Below, in pieces: positions 34,693 to 46,940 of a stretch of DNA of 64,000 nt; positions within the stretch are counted from its first letter, which is position 1, and every line of letters begins with the position of its first letter. Under the pieces are notes generated by a model, which was not told where the DNA came from, searched no databases, and saw only the letters and a list, made by a program, of their open reading frames with translations. Source of the DNA: Cantharellus purpuraceus (taxonomy: Eukaryota; Basidiomycota; Agaricomycetes; Cantharellales; Hydnaceae); contig JALBUN010000034.1 in assembly GCA_025174535.1 (NCBI GenBank), positions 226,501 through 290,500 on the forward strand, in the 5' to 3' direction. The position numbers and the translations under genes are program-made.

Positions 34693-37138
34693 ATGGCCCT
34701 CTCCAAGGTATGTCAACACTCATTGTCCTCCCCGTCGTCCTCAACGTTCCCATCTCCAGCACGTCAACCCAGATCATCTTCTCCAGCAATCAAAGGCATA
34801 TATTCCCTCCTTCTGTTCTCAAACAGCCCTTGTCTCATAGCTATCACTAGGACCATAAGAGCCCTGCGCACAGCTTGCACAAGCTCACCGGCACCAGAGC
34901 TGGCCAAACTTCTCACCCATACGGCGCCCGCTATAACACCGAGGCCATCCCAAAATTCCGTGTCCCGACCAAAGTGCGCCTCACACTGCAGTCGTTCATA
35001 GCAGTTGAATAATAGCGCATATACACAGGGAACGGGCGCCGAGGCAGCGTACCAACTCATCCATGACGAGCTTACCCTCGATGGCGCCCCGCTCCTCAAC
35101 CTCGCCTCCTTCGTGCATACATGGATGCCCCCACAGGCAGACAAGCTCATGATTGAATCCATGTCGAAGAACTTGATCGACCAGGACGAATACCCCATGA
35201 CGCGTGAGGCCCCCCTATCCTCAGCTGAAGTCAAGCGTAGATCGTTGATGCTCGTCATAGAGGTTATTCACACTCGCTGCATTTCCATGCTTGCCGATCT
35301 GTGGAATGCACCCCACGCTGCTCGCGCGGTTGGCACCGCGACGACGGGCTCCTCTGAGGCCATCCAACTCGGTGGACTCGCCATGAAACGTATCTGGCAA
35401 GAGAAGCGCAAGGCTGCTGGAAAGAGTATTCACGAACCTGGACCAAACATTGTCATGGGTACGTATGCGCGGGGCTTCATTGTATCCATTAACCTCGCGA
35501 CGTTGCCCAGGTTCCAATGCACAAGTCGCTCTCGAAAAGTTGGTCCCTGTGGATATACAAAGTTTCATCCATTACTCACAACAACTTCGATCCTGCCTTT
35601 CAGATTCGCCCGTTACTTTGAAGTCGAATGTCGGCTTGTTCCGATTTCGGAAGAATCAAAGTACAGGCTTGATCCTCAGCGTGCCATGCAATACGTTGAT
35701 GAGAACACCATCGGTCCGCATACAGTGTGCATATATTCTTCATACCTAATCCTATTAATCAGGTGTTTTCGTCATCCTCGGTTCCACATATGTATGTTCC
35801 TCATCCTATGACGTGAAGTCATCTATAAGCATGATATTAGACTGGTCACTACGAGCCTGTCAAAGAGATGAGTGACCTTTTGGACGAATACGAGGCCAAG
35901 ACGGGCCACAGCGTCCCCATCCACGTCGACGGCGCTTCTGGTGCGTTTGTTGCGCCTTTCGCGACACCCAAGCTCCAGTGGGACTTTAAGCTTCCGAGAG
36001 TCGTTTCCATCAATACGTCCGGGCACAAATTTGGTCTGGGTGCGTTGCCTCCATGTAGTGATGCCATCGTCTGAATGGACACAGCATACGTTGGTGTCGG
36101 CTGGATTATCTGGAGGGATAAAAAGTACCTCCCGAAAGACCTCATCTTTGAGCTACATTATTTGGGCTCGGTTGAGTACTCGTTCTCTCTCAACTTCAGT
36201 CGACCTGCTGCACCGATCATCGCGCAGTACTTTAACCTTATCCACCTCGGTTTCGAGGTCGGCGCCACTTGTTGTGTGTTGCGTTCTTCTTTGACTGAGG
36301 TGATGAATAGGGCTATCGTGCCATTGCACTTAGCGACCTAAAAAATGCGAGATTGCTTTCCCGCGCGTTGGAAAAGAGCGGTTACTATCACGTCTTGTCG
36401 GATATACATCGCACAGTGCAAAGTGCGGGCGTAGTGTCGACAGGCGTGAAAGATGTCGTTGGGATTGACGAAACCAACGTCGAGGTACGATGCGATATCA
36501 ACGTGGTTGTCAGGAGTTATCCTGACTTTAATATTTCTTCCATTGTCCCCGTCATCCTTTGAAACGACCTATTTTTGATAGAACTACGAGCCTGGATTGC
36601 CGGTCGTCGCATTCCGCTTTTCGGATAGTTTCCAACAAAAACACCCCGACATTAAACAAAAGTGGATCCAGGTAGGAAACGTTGTGTTAATATCCACGTG
36701 GAGCATTGATTCATGTGTAACAGACCCTACTTCGTAGCAAAGGATGTCAGTTAATCTCATTTCCTTGCTTTAACCTTCCAAGTGGTGACTCCTGGTCTAC
36801 TTGTACGCAGGGATTGTACCCAACTACGAGCTAGCGCCCGATTTGGAGAAGACGGAAATTCTCCGCGTAGTCATCAGAGAAAACATGACAGAGACCTTGA
36901 TTGACCGTCTCATTTCTGACCTGGCACGCCCTTCACCCTTTATCCTCTCATTTCATGTCCTCATATGAATTATCTTCCTTTGATGTAGATTGAAATCACC
37001 GAAGGCCTTGCCAAACAGGAGGGCAGCCTTCATGCTCTCGCGACGATCGGAACGCATAGCCATGCTAGGAAGAGTGACCAATTGCCGGAGCTTGAGAGTG
37101 GCCAGGAGTACTCTGGCACGTACGCAAAGGCGTGCTAG
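34693..37138 (+). CDS. gad1: Glutamate decarboxylase (PLP-dependent)
   Basis: Fifteen exons (34693-34707, 34760-34795, 34851-34973, 35029-35203, 35261-35458, 35511-35538, 35604-35713, 35763-35791, 35841-36039, 36085-36257, 36311-36484, 36582-36671, 36724-36745, 36811-36923, 36989-37138) sum to 544 residues. Hallmarks are [66 protein letters not shown] sequence read here as [16 protein letters not shown], and the PLP lysine in NTSGHKFG. It converts glutamate to GABA and CO2 in the cytosol, linked to the GABA shunt and stress tolerance. Two introns, after 34795 and after 36923, appear to start with GC instead of GT, while all other borders are GT-AG and no stop is left in frame. Confidence 0.93.
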
Positions 37139-38042
37139 AGGCGGATCCACGGCTGCGATCGCTATAAGGTGTGTGAATCGGAAGCGCGTGCACCGTCGGC
37201 TTACGGTAACTGCGCATTGCAACAAGAGAATAGAAGTCAAAATCTGTACAAATTAACTGCCACAAAATCGTACGAGTACGGTTACATGTCTTTAGTACAT
37301 GCCAAAAGAGAAGATAGAACATGAAAGAACTTGCATCAATCACCTGTGCCTATGAGAACCATCAAGCCTAGAAACGCCTGTCTGAGAGCCTGAGCGAGGG
37401 AATGCTGCAGAAGTTGATAGTATGGACGTGGCTGCTTCATGGCCCTTGTACAGCTTGTGGGACTACGGCACAACAAACCTTGTTTGATTGATGGAAAGTC
37501 ATTGCGCTGTCAACTACTTTGATCGCTGGTAAAGAACAAGGCTTGATGTGATTTTGTCGACATTAGGAGATTAGGGAAAAAAAAAACGAAGAACGTGCAG
37601 ATGAGTTCATGAATAAATTGAGCTGTGGTGTAGGGCGCTTCAAGGCCTTGAAGGATGTCGAATGCGAGAGGCACGCAGGGTATTTTGTGATACCCCCGAC
37701 CGCTCCACTTGTGACTGCAAGGAGCTCGGGCCTAGAGAAAGTTCTGGTCGCAGCGGGCAGGCTGAGCGGCTCAGAATGTCAAAGAGTGACGCCGTCCCTG
37801 ATGTGTCCTTCTAGGCGAAGGGGGGAGCATCTTTAGGAAAGGGACCTTGTGCCAATGTTACGTATACTACTCACTATTGTCTGATGACCGGTAGTTCATG
37901 TCATAATGCACCGATTATCACTGGCAGACGTTTCTCAGAAACCCTGCCAGTGTCCGTGGAAAACGAAAGAAGCTCTGTATCAATGGCAAAAAATGATCAA
38001 TGGCAAAAAATGATCAATGGCAAGGGTTTGGTGTGTCAGATA
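37139..38042. other. Intergenic region without a recognised gene
   Basis: AT-rich, with a short tandem repeat at 37981. No convincing open frame. Confidence 0.45.
37981..38023. repeat. 17-bp tandem repeat, about 2.5 copies
   Basis: Unit CAATGGCAAAAAATGAT repeated exactly at 37981 and 37998, then a partial third copy. Confidence 0.85.
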
Positions 38043-38830
38043 CTATAGTTCGAGTTCAAGCTTACCATCACGCCACAATATCCTAGATGAGCTGGAGCCG
38101 ACAGGGTTTGGGGATGTCGGCTGTATGTCCTGGGGAACGCGATCTGAGTCGCGGGTTGTTGGAATGGTTCTCTTGAGCCGTACGTAATGCGTTCTATCTC
38201 GTCTGGTAGCCTGAGGAACACCTGCTTGCATGAGTCACTGGCTTCTTAAGTGAGGCTGAATCTTTAGGAGGGAAAGGTTACCGGGCGGCCATCCACTACG
38301 ATACGGTATGGCCCTTTTCACAAAAAAGGAGGTCTGGCAACTTCGCCAATATGCTGTTAAGATCTCCGTCACCTTAATAGCCGCGTTACCTCAGAAATTT
38401 GTGCCCCCAAACCACGAGCCGGCGCTGGCTGAGGAAACTGGAGGTCTTCCACGTGGCCATCGGAGAAACGTGAAACCGGAACGTTGACCCATTGCCAAGA
38501 TTTGTCAGCCTTCACATCTCCATCTCGTGTTTTTTTCTGTATCTGCTGAAAAAGGCTGACCGTGGACTCGATTTCCCGGTGCAGCCTGTGAATCGCAGAG
38601 AATTCCGTCCGACAGGATGGAAGCCAACATGAAACAGTGATCACTAGGGCTGTGAAAAGTTACCTTGAGCCACGATTGCAAATATCTGCCAACGGCAGTT
38701 TTGATGGGTGCTATCGGAGGGCCGGGACTCAGATGACTCGGAAAGAAGACATGTGCCTCTTCGAAACATGCGCACCTGAAATTTCACCTGAAGAATTTAA
38801 TTGATATTGAAATAGGAGGATCCAGACTAA
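38043..38830 (-). CDS. Unresolved hypothetical gene, exon-like stretches
   Basis: Three minus-strand stretches look coding but I could not join them into one safe chain. At about 38650-38785 one frame reads CFEEAHVFFPSHLSPGPP and ends before a GTAACT donor. At about 38390-38600 the frame reads HREIESTVSLFQQIQKKT, WQWVNVPVSRFSDGHVEDL and GLGAQISE before GTAACG. At about 38043-38225 two frames are open, one reading LRLPDEIERITYGSREPF. I do not recognise a family. It may be an intact gene with several short introns or a decayed one. Confidence 0.35.
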
Positions 38831-39399
38831 CGCACATCATGCATCAGAGCCAGAGATCTTATTTAGAAGCCAGATGAATCTCAGCAACCGGAGTTTGATT
38901 TGGCTGTCAAAAACACCAAAAAGCATATCGATAATCAAACAGTACATGACGTACGATTGAGGGCCACGTGTAAAGGAATAATGCACACTTGTGTATAGGT
39001 GTCGATCTGATTTGCGCCCGAACACCATTATATTACGATCAGTCGACCTTTCTCAGCTTCGTCGTGGGGCTCTCTCTTTGGGGTAGAAAAAATACGTACC
39101 ATCACAACTACAATGTTTACAATAACTGCTACAGTGAGCAGATGTTCGAGGAGGGACGGTGTCCATCTGCAAACGGTCGGTTGTATGATATTGTCCGGGA
39201 TCATCAGTTTGCTCCACTGCACTATACATTGTCCTTCTACGTGGCACAAAGTTCGAAAGTAGGCATACTTACACCGACACCGACATCGACACCGAACACG
39301 TGCAAGACGCGCATGAGCTTTGTTCCAGCCATGGTTCCCAAGCTCACGCTCTGCGGAGGTAAAGTTTACATCAAGAACTAGATGCATGGGTAGGACTCA

Positions 39400-39750
39400 C
39401 GTAATTCTGAGATGGGAATTGGCTCGGGTCCGTTTACTGTGGGACGAACGAAACTGTATGCAGACTGCCATCGCCGTTTATTAAGAGGTCATCCTACGTC
39501 GGAGAAATCGTTTCAGTGGCATGAGAGTACACTTATGACGAGTTGGGGGAGTTGCAACGAGGGTGAGAGTGAGTCCTATATTTTCATCTTGAGAATGGGA
39601 GATTCAATAACAAAGACAGTGATGCACTCGCGGGCAATTGGATCTGCACAGCAAGATTTTGCTTCTACCATCGGTGGGGGAGACGATATTGATGCTTTGG
39701 GCAGCAGCCGACATAGTGAGTGCAAGCGCAAATAGAAACCAAGGTTTCAT
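39400..39750 (-). pseudogene. Relic or fragment of a secreted KRE9/KNH1-like protein
   Basis: The ATG at 39750 opens a clear signal peptide (MKPWFLFALALTMSAAAQ), directly followed by SINIVSPTDG. This is the start typical of fungal secreted Ser/Thr-rich proteins with the KRE9/KNH1-type domain. After this point the frame breaks. A neighbouring frame reads ARECITVFVIESP, which fits the next strand of that domain, and stops soon appear in all frames. No normal-sized intron repairs it by eye, so I favour a decayed gene, though a short or unusual intron cannot be excluded. Confidence 0.4.
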
Positions 39751-42186
39751 GATGAAGGTAACGGGTAGGGTAGAAATGTAGGGTGGGTCATGAGACCCCG
39801 AGTGGCTCGTGGTGTGCTCCATGCTATGACATGATGTTCTTGCAGCCTGGAAGCAATAGAATTCTGACTTACGGCAGCCTTGTTGAACATATGATATTAT
39901 TGTCTCGGGCACTGGTACATGGTATAGCAGACACGGCAATGTCTTGAACATCCAATTAGTACTAGTTGTGTGAACCAGCACTGTACCACATGACTGTGAC
40001 TTTGGATTACCGCGAATTCGAGTGAGGGCGAGGTCGAGGCGAAGACGTGGAAGACTGGCCCCCAGCTTGTTAGTTCTGGGGATTTTGCTGCTAATTAACT
40101 TCGATGGGCGGCGACCCTGAAAGAACCAAGAGAATTAGGAATCTTGTCCAGTTTGGTAGGGTGTAGCCTTAATGCGGTTGGACATGCGTGTATGTGGTAG
40201 CTAGTCCGAGTGCGCCATGTCTAAGGAAGCAGACGAGCGGAGTAGTGACACTAAAGGTACTGCGATATGGGGCTCCGGTGGTGATGCACGGTAACTGGCG
40301 AACTGTTACGATGGCTAACTTAGCTGAAGATGGTAGCACAATAGTCGATAGCCAGACGTGCATGGCAAGACTCCAGTTGTCGTGCGTGCCCACATGTTGA
40401 GATCGTTGAGGCACAAGGGATAGCGCATGCGTTTGCATCTAACGGTTACATCAATATCCAATCCGGTGTTAAAATACTACCCACTCCTGTCAAGAGCAGA
40501 TAATCGAATAAACAAACGAGAGAAACTCTGCGCGTGAACCAAGTCCATCTCCAATTTGAGCAGCAAATGTTCCATCATGGTGGATAAATGGTGCCGCCCT
40601 GGTACTAGAGCAAAGCGCCGGCCAGCGTGATCAAGTATCTCACATTGGTCTACCGGTGTTTGCAACAGGAACTCGCCATAAGGTTGCAATTTCTCTACTT
40701 CCGGAAAGAATCTGCCGGATCAGACGGTTTTGTCTGCCAGCCATAAAGGAATCCACGTGCCGCACATGTTCAACAATTGAATGTGCCAAGAAAGACGGCC
40801 ATCATCTTTGCGAACGGCGCACCATCTATCGAGTGGCTGTGGTTTATGTCGTGCTTGCCATGGAAACTAGTCTTCCAGCGCGGGATAATCGCGCCCGGAG
40901 CTGAGTTTAAACACGTCGATGCCGTCACGAAGGGCTCTCAAATCTACCTTTAACCAGGGCCTTTATAGACTTGGCATCATGTGTCTGCCGTAAGGAGGGG
41001 AGAATAGGAACAATTCCCCGCGTAGGTCACCAATTGAGCATGCATGTTGACCTCGGCAATCGCCTGTTTGGCAACTTCCTTTCCTTAACATGAATAGGCA
41101 CAGGTAAGTACCTATCGGCCTACGGCTGTTGAGATGACCTGACCCTGCGCTTGAACAATTGCTAGGTTAAACCTACCAACGCATGCTGTTTCCACGTTGT
41201 AGATTTCAAACCCAAGTCCCTTTTCCCGGAAATTCGAAATTGAGTTTACACACACGGAAAGGCAAGTAGATCGGCCGATATCACCTGGTGGGCTTTGCTT
41301 CTTGCAGGGCACTGACCCGGCGGTGTGAAAGCCGTTCAAAGTGTAAATCTCTTGACCAGTTTTGTAAACCATAGTTCTCCGCGCACTCATACCTCATATG
41401 GTGTGACATCAAGCTCTCCACCGACTCCTAGCGTGTTCGAAATAACTTCATGACATTGATTGATGTGTGCGCAGCATCTTGGCTTCCCTTATTCACTTCC
41501 CTTTTCAAGCCAATCCTTCGCCTTCATCGCGTCCGTCCTTCGGTGCGGCACCCATGCAAATGTTTCTTCAAGAGCAGTACAAAGGAAGCTGAACACACGC
41601 CAAAAAGGCGGAACAGTGTTGTGTTACTGCTCCTGACAGCCTTTGCTAGCCATCCATCAGGACAAATTGCATTTTTCTCATATACCTAGCATAACCAGAA
41701 ACGGTGCGTCATACGTTCCATTACGATGGGCGCTCTCTGGTTCAAATTGAAAGCCCATATCATCTAGCTCATCTGACAAATCGGTTGTCTTGCCATGGCA
41801 CACTAGACTTACTTGTTTAGGACATGCAAAACGCTCCAACCTTTTCACTGAAATGGCTTATGACTGTCGTCTCCACCAGAATCCTGGCTGTGCTTCTTGA
41901 TGCAACCTTTGAACGCCGCCCCAATGGACAAGCATGCTGGCATAGCCTCGCCCACGCTGCATGTCTCTCTTGGGATGCATCAAATGTGACAGCTGGGACA
42001 TATAAAAGGGCCGGTATGAGAGTAACAATGACAGTAACCGACAGATTTCCTGACCCCTTCACCCTTCAGTCTCAAAGGTGTGCCTCTACAGCTTGTGTCG
42101 TTCAATACGCTGACTCTGTATCCCGTGGCATCCCCTAATCCTTCTGCCTCTCTCGTCTAACCGTTTATCCGTACCAGGAAAACGCT
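39751..42186. other. Gene-poor region
   Basis: About 2.4 kb with no protein I recognise. Open frames are short or of random composition (for example 41824-42138). The right end holds a good TATA box for the gene at 42187. Confidence 0.4.
42001..42009 (+). promoter_or_regulatory. TATA box upstream of the gene at 42187
   Basis: TATAAAAGG about 185 bp upstream of the ATG, the strongest TATA consensus in this part of the window. Confidence 0.5.
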
Positions 42187-43031
42187 ATGGCTAACAGCAC
42201 AAGGAGAGAACAAACCCGATTAGAACAAGTTGCAGAGACACTTTCTCTGGCGTTCACTGCGATCTCGGCAGGGATCGTGATTTATAAGGAGTATAAAGCT
42301 ATGAGACGGGAGTCAGGCCAAATCGATGCCCTTCAAGAACAGCTTGAGGATATTCAAAATGAATTATCAATGGCCAAAGAGGCACGGCTTCTTGATGCAG
42401 GAACGCAGGAAAATTTGACTACGAAGATCTCAGAGTCGGTCAATCTCTTTTCCCCGTCGATTCTGTACCGCTCATAAATCCCTACAGTGTTCGTCAAAAG
42501 ATCAGGAAGAAACTCATAGCGGACAGGGAAAACAACGTGGAAGAGAAACTGCGGACGGCGCAGAATGCTTTGCAACAATTGGCCGGTCGAGTTAGTATCA
42601 CATCTCATCCCTTTCTATAGTTTTAACCAAATACATCTAGCCGTACCCCGACTCCGGTACAACCTCGTCTCAATACCCTCAGTCCACACAGGGGGACAGG
42701 AATCGATATTACGCTTCCTCCCCAGAATCCTCCTCAAGCCACCACTACTCTCATTCTGCAGAGAGGGGCTTTGACCCGCCGCCACCACCACGAGGATCTG
42801 GATATTATCCTCCGCCCCCAAGCAGTGGACATGAGACGAATTACCCCCCTCACTTTTCTCAGAGGCGCCCACCTCCACCCAACAATCAACATAGTGAGTT
42901 ACACTTAATCAAGATGGTCGTTCCTAATACAGGTTCAAGGGTCAGGTAGTGGCGGCTACCCAAGAGGCGGGCACGGAACACGGCGGCCTGGTAAGCAATT
43001 CAGTAGCGGAGCTTCGGGCAGGTGTCGCTGA
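42187..43031 (+). CDS. Coiled-coil protein with Pro/Tyr/Ser-rich tail
   Basis: Four exons (42187-42434, 42488-42590, 42641-42893, 42946-43031) give 229 residues. The N-terminal 110 residues contain one hydrophobic stretch (LSLAFTAISAGIVIY) and a charged coiled coil (IDALQEQLEDIQNELSM, then RENNVEEKLRTAQNALQQL). The rest is low complexity: SSQYPQSTQ, FDPPPPPRGSGYYPPPPS, SQRRPPPPNNQH and SSGGYPRGGHGTRRPG. I do not know the family. The tail resembles proline/tyrosine-rich tails that drive self-association. The last intron has two possible acceptors: the one at 42945 gives a longer, compositionally consistent end, while that at 42932 stops after five codons. Confidence 0.65.
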
Positions 43032-43301
43032 TGCTCTCGTGCAGAGTACAATAATACTCATTACGAGTTCTGATACCTAGCATTGTGCAGCACTTGCACT
43101 CCTGTTCATTTATTCCTCTCCAACATATGATATGCGTTACGCTTCTGTACTACGTCGTTTTATCTGCGACAACGTGCTGGCCACGTGTTGCTGTTGTTAC
43201 AGGTAACAGACCGAACGTCGAACCTTTCTCCGTTTATCTACCAGAAAAGAAAATATAATTTCTTTCTTTTGCCGCCGACCATAGAGCGCGCGCTAGCCAG
43301 C

Positions 43302-43766
43302 ATGAATACATATGTTTTGACCGGCGGCCGTGATTCAATTGTTAAAGCATGTTACGCTTATTACAGCATTATCTGCGCGGCTTCCGGAGTGCTTTCCAAG
43401 TATGAGAAGGTACTGTATATAGTGATTGAACTGATTCAGCAGAAACTTGAGGTGGAGCATCATTCGGCATTGCGGGGAAGAAGTGAGGGTAGAGCGTACG
43501 TGACAATGACTGGCGCTGTGAATACGTTGAGTGTCAGAATCCAACTGAAGAAAGAAAACATACAGCTCATGCGTGCTAAGCAACCCGAGAGTCTTGTAGA
43601 CGTAAACTCGCGCGCTTTATGTCGGTCAAAGCCGAACGCTATACCATTTGACTTCACGTCCTACACACTTCTATCCGAGGCTCCATCGAGAGCTTTTCAG
43701 CAGGTTCTAGTCGCTGTCAATGGAAAAATGATTCCCCACACCATTCCGCCTTTCCTTCCCTCGTGA
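43302..43766 (+). CDS. Orphan open frame
   Basis: Open frame of about 154 codons from the ATG at 43302 (MNTYVLTGGRDSIVKACYA), with hydrophobic segments such as YYSIICAASGVL and YIVIELIQQKLEVE. The frame is open upstream for another 39 codons without ATG. No domain recognised and no splice structure, so it may be a real orphan gene or chance. Confidence 0.3.
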   Translation: MNTYVLTGGRDSIVKACYAYYSIICAASGVLSKYEKVLYIVIELIQQKLEVEHHSALRGRSEGRAYVTMTGAVNTLSVRIQLKKENIQLMRAKQPESLVDVNSRALCRSKPNAIPFDFTSYTLLSEAPSRAFQQVLVAVNGKMIPHTIPPFLPS

Positions 43767-44201
43767 TGCAAACCTGTTAGTGTACCCAAGCGCGAGTGTG
43801 CCTATGGCATTAGCCCTGAGATTTGGTAGCCAATTCCGCAGGTTTTGACCCTAATCATCACGCCATTTCAACCCGGCCGGCACACAGACCAAGCCATTTA
43901 TGCGACTCATATGATATGTTCTTTTTTTGTCGTTCTTGACAGGAAAGGCAGGCACTGTCAGCACTGTGGCTGCAGAGGTTGCCTACCAAATTATTGCAAT
44001 ATTCAGACGCATCCGATGAGACCCTGAAGCGCTCGCACTGATCGTCCAAGCATCTGGAGATCAAACCTTGTCCAGCTGATCTTATCTGTCTCGCTCACGC
44101 CAAAATTTATAAGAACTTTCGTCGTCGAGTCTCAGAGCCGCGGTTTCAAATCACAGACCAATCGTTCCTCCGTTCCGCTTCTTCTTGAGAGTCTACGCTC
44201 A

Positions 44202-44659
44202 ATGTCGCCTTATGGCCCATCACCACCCCCTGGCCCATCACAGCATCCTAGCGCGTACTCGCCACCCCCACAGCGATACTATGACCAGTCCCGTCCCCGT
44301 GGTCCTGATGACGACTTTGTCCCCGAGGTTAACACAAGTAGGTGCGCACCCGTCGGATACATGAGAGTACGCAGCTCGAAATGTCTCCTTACCATCCTGA
44401 CCTGACCAGTTGTTCCCTCAGCAAGGGGAACAGGTCGAAGTACGTATCCGCGGGAACGTATGGATTGTGGGTCTCCTGGTCTCCAGTCTCCACCTTATAT
44501 CATCGGTGAGCATCTCGCGTCTGGAAGTGGCCCTCGATACAACGTTTCGTGATGTTTCAGTATCTTGGCCAAGGTTATGATGTTGAGTACAAGGATCAGC
44601 GTGGCCAGCCCTTTCGCAGCCAATTTCGTGAGGAGGACGTTCGTCCCTTCCCGCGCTGA
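44202..44659 (+). CDS. Small protein with Pro-rich head and SH3/Tudor-like tail
   Basis: Three exons (44202-44337, 44426-44505, 44561-44659) give 104 residues. The head is MSPYGPSPPPGPSQHPSAYS and PQRYYDQSRPRGPDDDF. The tail reads EQVEVRIRGNVWIVGLL, then YLGQGYDVEYKDQRGQPFR and EEDVRPFPR. The tail looks like a small beta-barrel: GNVWIVGLL...YDVEYKDQRGQ resembles the strand pattern of Tudor or agenet-like modules. That is a pattern guess. The proline-rich style is shared with the gene at 42187, and the two are about 1.2 kb apart, so they may be functionally linked or distant relatives. A TATAA-like word lies about 95 bp upstream. Confidence 0.6.
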
Positions 44660-46940
44660 AAGAAACTTTCCCAGCACTCATAGCTCGCCCACTGTACAAT
44701 CGATCCGGACTTTCCTAGAACAACGGTCGATCTTAGGGCACATTTGTATTCTTTTCATGTATATGTAGTCGATGCTGTCGAACTCGTATGAAAGGTCTGG
44801 TTTGCACACACGAAATGGGATGGTTCGCGAGAATGGCGACCCCAGCAACAGGTCAGATTCGAAAGCCTTTAAGAAACTGAATTGTCAAATTGCGTGAAAG
44901 TGGCGGAGATGAAGAAATGGCGAGATCGCATGGGGCCCACGGGGTAGGTGCCTAATATTGCGTAAAGCATAACGAAACATGCGCGAATATAGACCAACGG
45001 TCAGGTCAGAAATGGGGATTCAGCAACCAGAACTCGGAGCGCCGCGACGATCCACGGACCAAGCGAAGCCTTGAGAGAAGTGTGGTGTGGCACGAACAAG
45101 ACATAATTAATGAAGGCCTCGAGTATTCAACCTTTAAACTTAAAAAGAATGCAAGGTCCTGGTATCTGGCTATCACGCCGATGCGCAAGTGCTCGGCGAG
45201 GGGGATGGCCTTGTAAATCTCTGGAAGTCTGCGAGGCGAACATAGATAGAGCACCAAGTTTCTCAATTATAACAACGCGATTAATATGCCTGCGCGGCAG
45301 TCGTGCCCAGCACCAGTGTGGACGCCACGAGGTTGTCTTCCTGGCTGCGCCAATTCGAAGCTACCTAGAATAGTAGCAAGCTAAAATAGACGAGTGTTTC
45401 CTTGATCGTGAGAAACTGTGAACGCCTGTGCCGCCAAGTCTGCCAAGGAGTTCGGGAATCATACATTAAATCTGCGTGACTTGCGAATGTGAGGATGTTC
45501 CATGTTTGTCATGCCAAAGCGTTCCATACTTGATATGAAAATACTGTTGCCTGTACTATTGCCTGTACTGGCTGTTTAATATTGACTCTGATCTGTACTA
45601 CTAAGAAGCAAGCACCAGGCTCACCTTCACTAAGAGACCTTTGCGCGTCCAATCCACGTGGCCATGCCGATTGATTGGCTTTACAAAGAACCCGGCCATC
45701 AGATCATAATATTCATGTTCGGGTCAAATAGGGAGATATTGATCATGCCTTTTTGTGCGGAAGCGGCCTTGAAGTTGCATTTTGACACCGTGAAAGACCT
45801 TCAGAATAGACATGTCAGATGTCACGGTTACTTCCAAGTAATTACATATGCAATGGTGAGTAATATGTGACCCACGGTAGCAGGGTGACAACGTAGAACC
45901 AACAGCAATGACAAGCTAATTGACGACCCGTGGCCTCCATGGCGATCATGGCATATGATAGCCCAGGTCCAGAGAAGGATAGAAACTATCGTGTATCATC
46001 TGTTGTTGACAAGGAGAAGAAGGATCCAATGATGCCCTAGAGATACTACCAATCATCCCCTTCAAATACTCACTGTGCCAAGAGGAAACTCCAGAAACCA
46101 GAAATATATACCCTGTGACCTTTGTGTCTCTGATTTTGACCAGAAATACTCAGTGACAAAAGGAGAATGAACGCGTAAGTACCCGCTCGAGTCATTGTTC
46201 AATGACAACGGGACTCGATGCAGCCACAACTCACCTAAGTAGGAAAATGAGAGTTGATTGCTTCTAAGGACAATTCCGAAGGTTCTTCTAGGGTTGGATG
46301 ACATGTGTCATGGAGGCCCCGGAGACACGACGAGTGAGTACTCGGACATAACACACCGGTGGAACGTGGTCCAAAATCCAAATAGCATATGCCAGGAGGC
46401 GAAGTCATGGATCATAGGGACAGCAAGATGCTGTTGGAATCTAAAGGTACTGGCCATGACGGGACAAGTGGGCGATTCAAACAAATAAAATAAAATAAAA
46501 AAACGAATATTGAAGACCGGGATGAAGACCGACTGTCAGGCTCGATATGAGTCACCTGCAGTTGGAATAACAGAAGACTTGTTAATAGCAATGGTCTCAC
46601 CTGTAGTACATGCACGCCACAGCATTTACTTGGAAGTCGATTGGTTCTCACCATGACATCTTCAAAGGGTCATAAGACCTGTGCCACAGCATATGCAGCA
46701 GAACCTGTCAAATTTCTGAACCGGGAGCTTTCGGTCGTATGTCCTCTATAACACAAGGCCGAGCAGCAGCGGTGGTCAGCCTGAGCAGTCTACACGCTAG
46801 ACGCCGAACGATTGCCGCAGACTCCGCTGCGTGACGACCTCGTCAGGCATATCCTCCTATCAACTACCGCTGTCCACATAGCATCACTTATCAGCGTGCT
46901 CTACACAGAGAGCGATAGCTTGTCCTAGTCTTCGTTCACG
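44660..46940. other. Gene-poor region left of the RasGAP gene
   Basis: About 2.3 kb without a recognisable protein. Several short frames exist on both strands but none has supporting splice structure or domain. The right end is the RasGAP promoter. Confidence 0.4.

Noticed and set aside
41824..42138. Plus-strand frame of 104 codons
   Set aside because: Overlaps the TATA box of the next gene and has no recognisable features; more likely promoter sequence.
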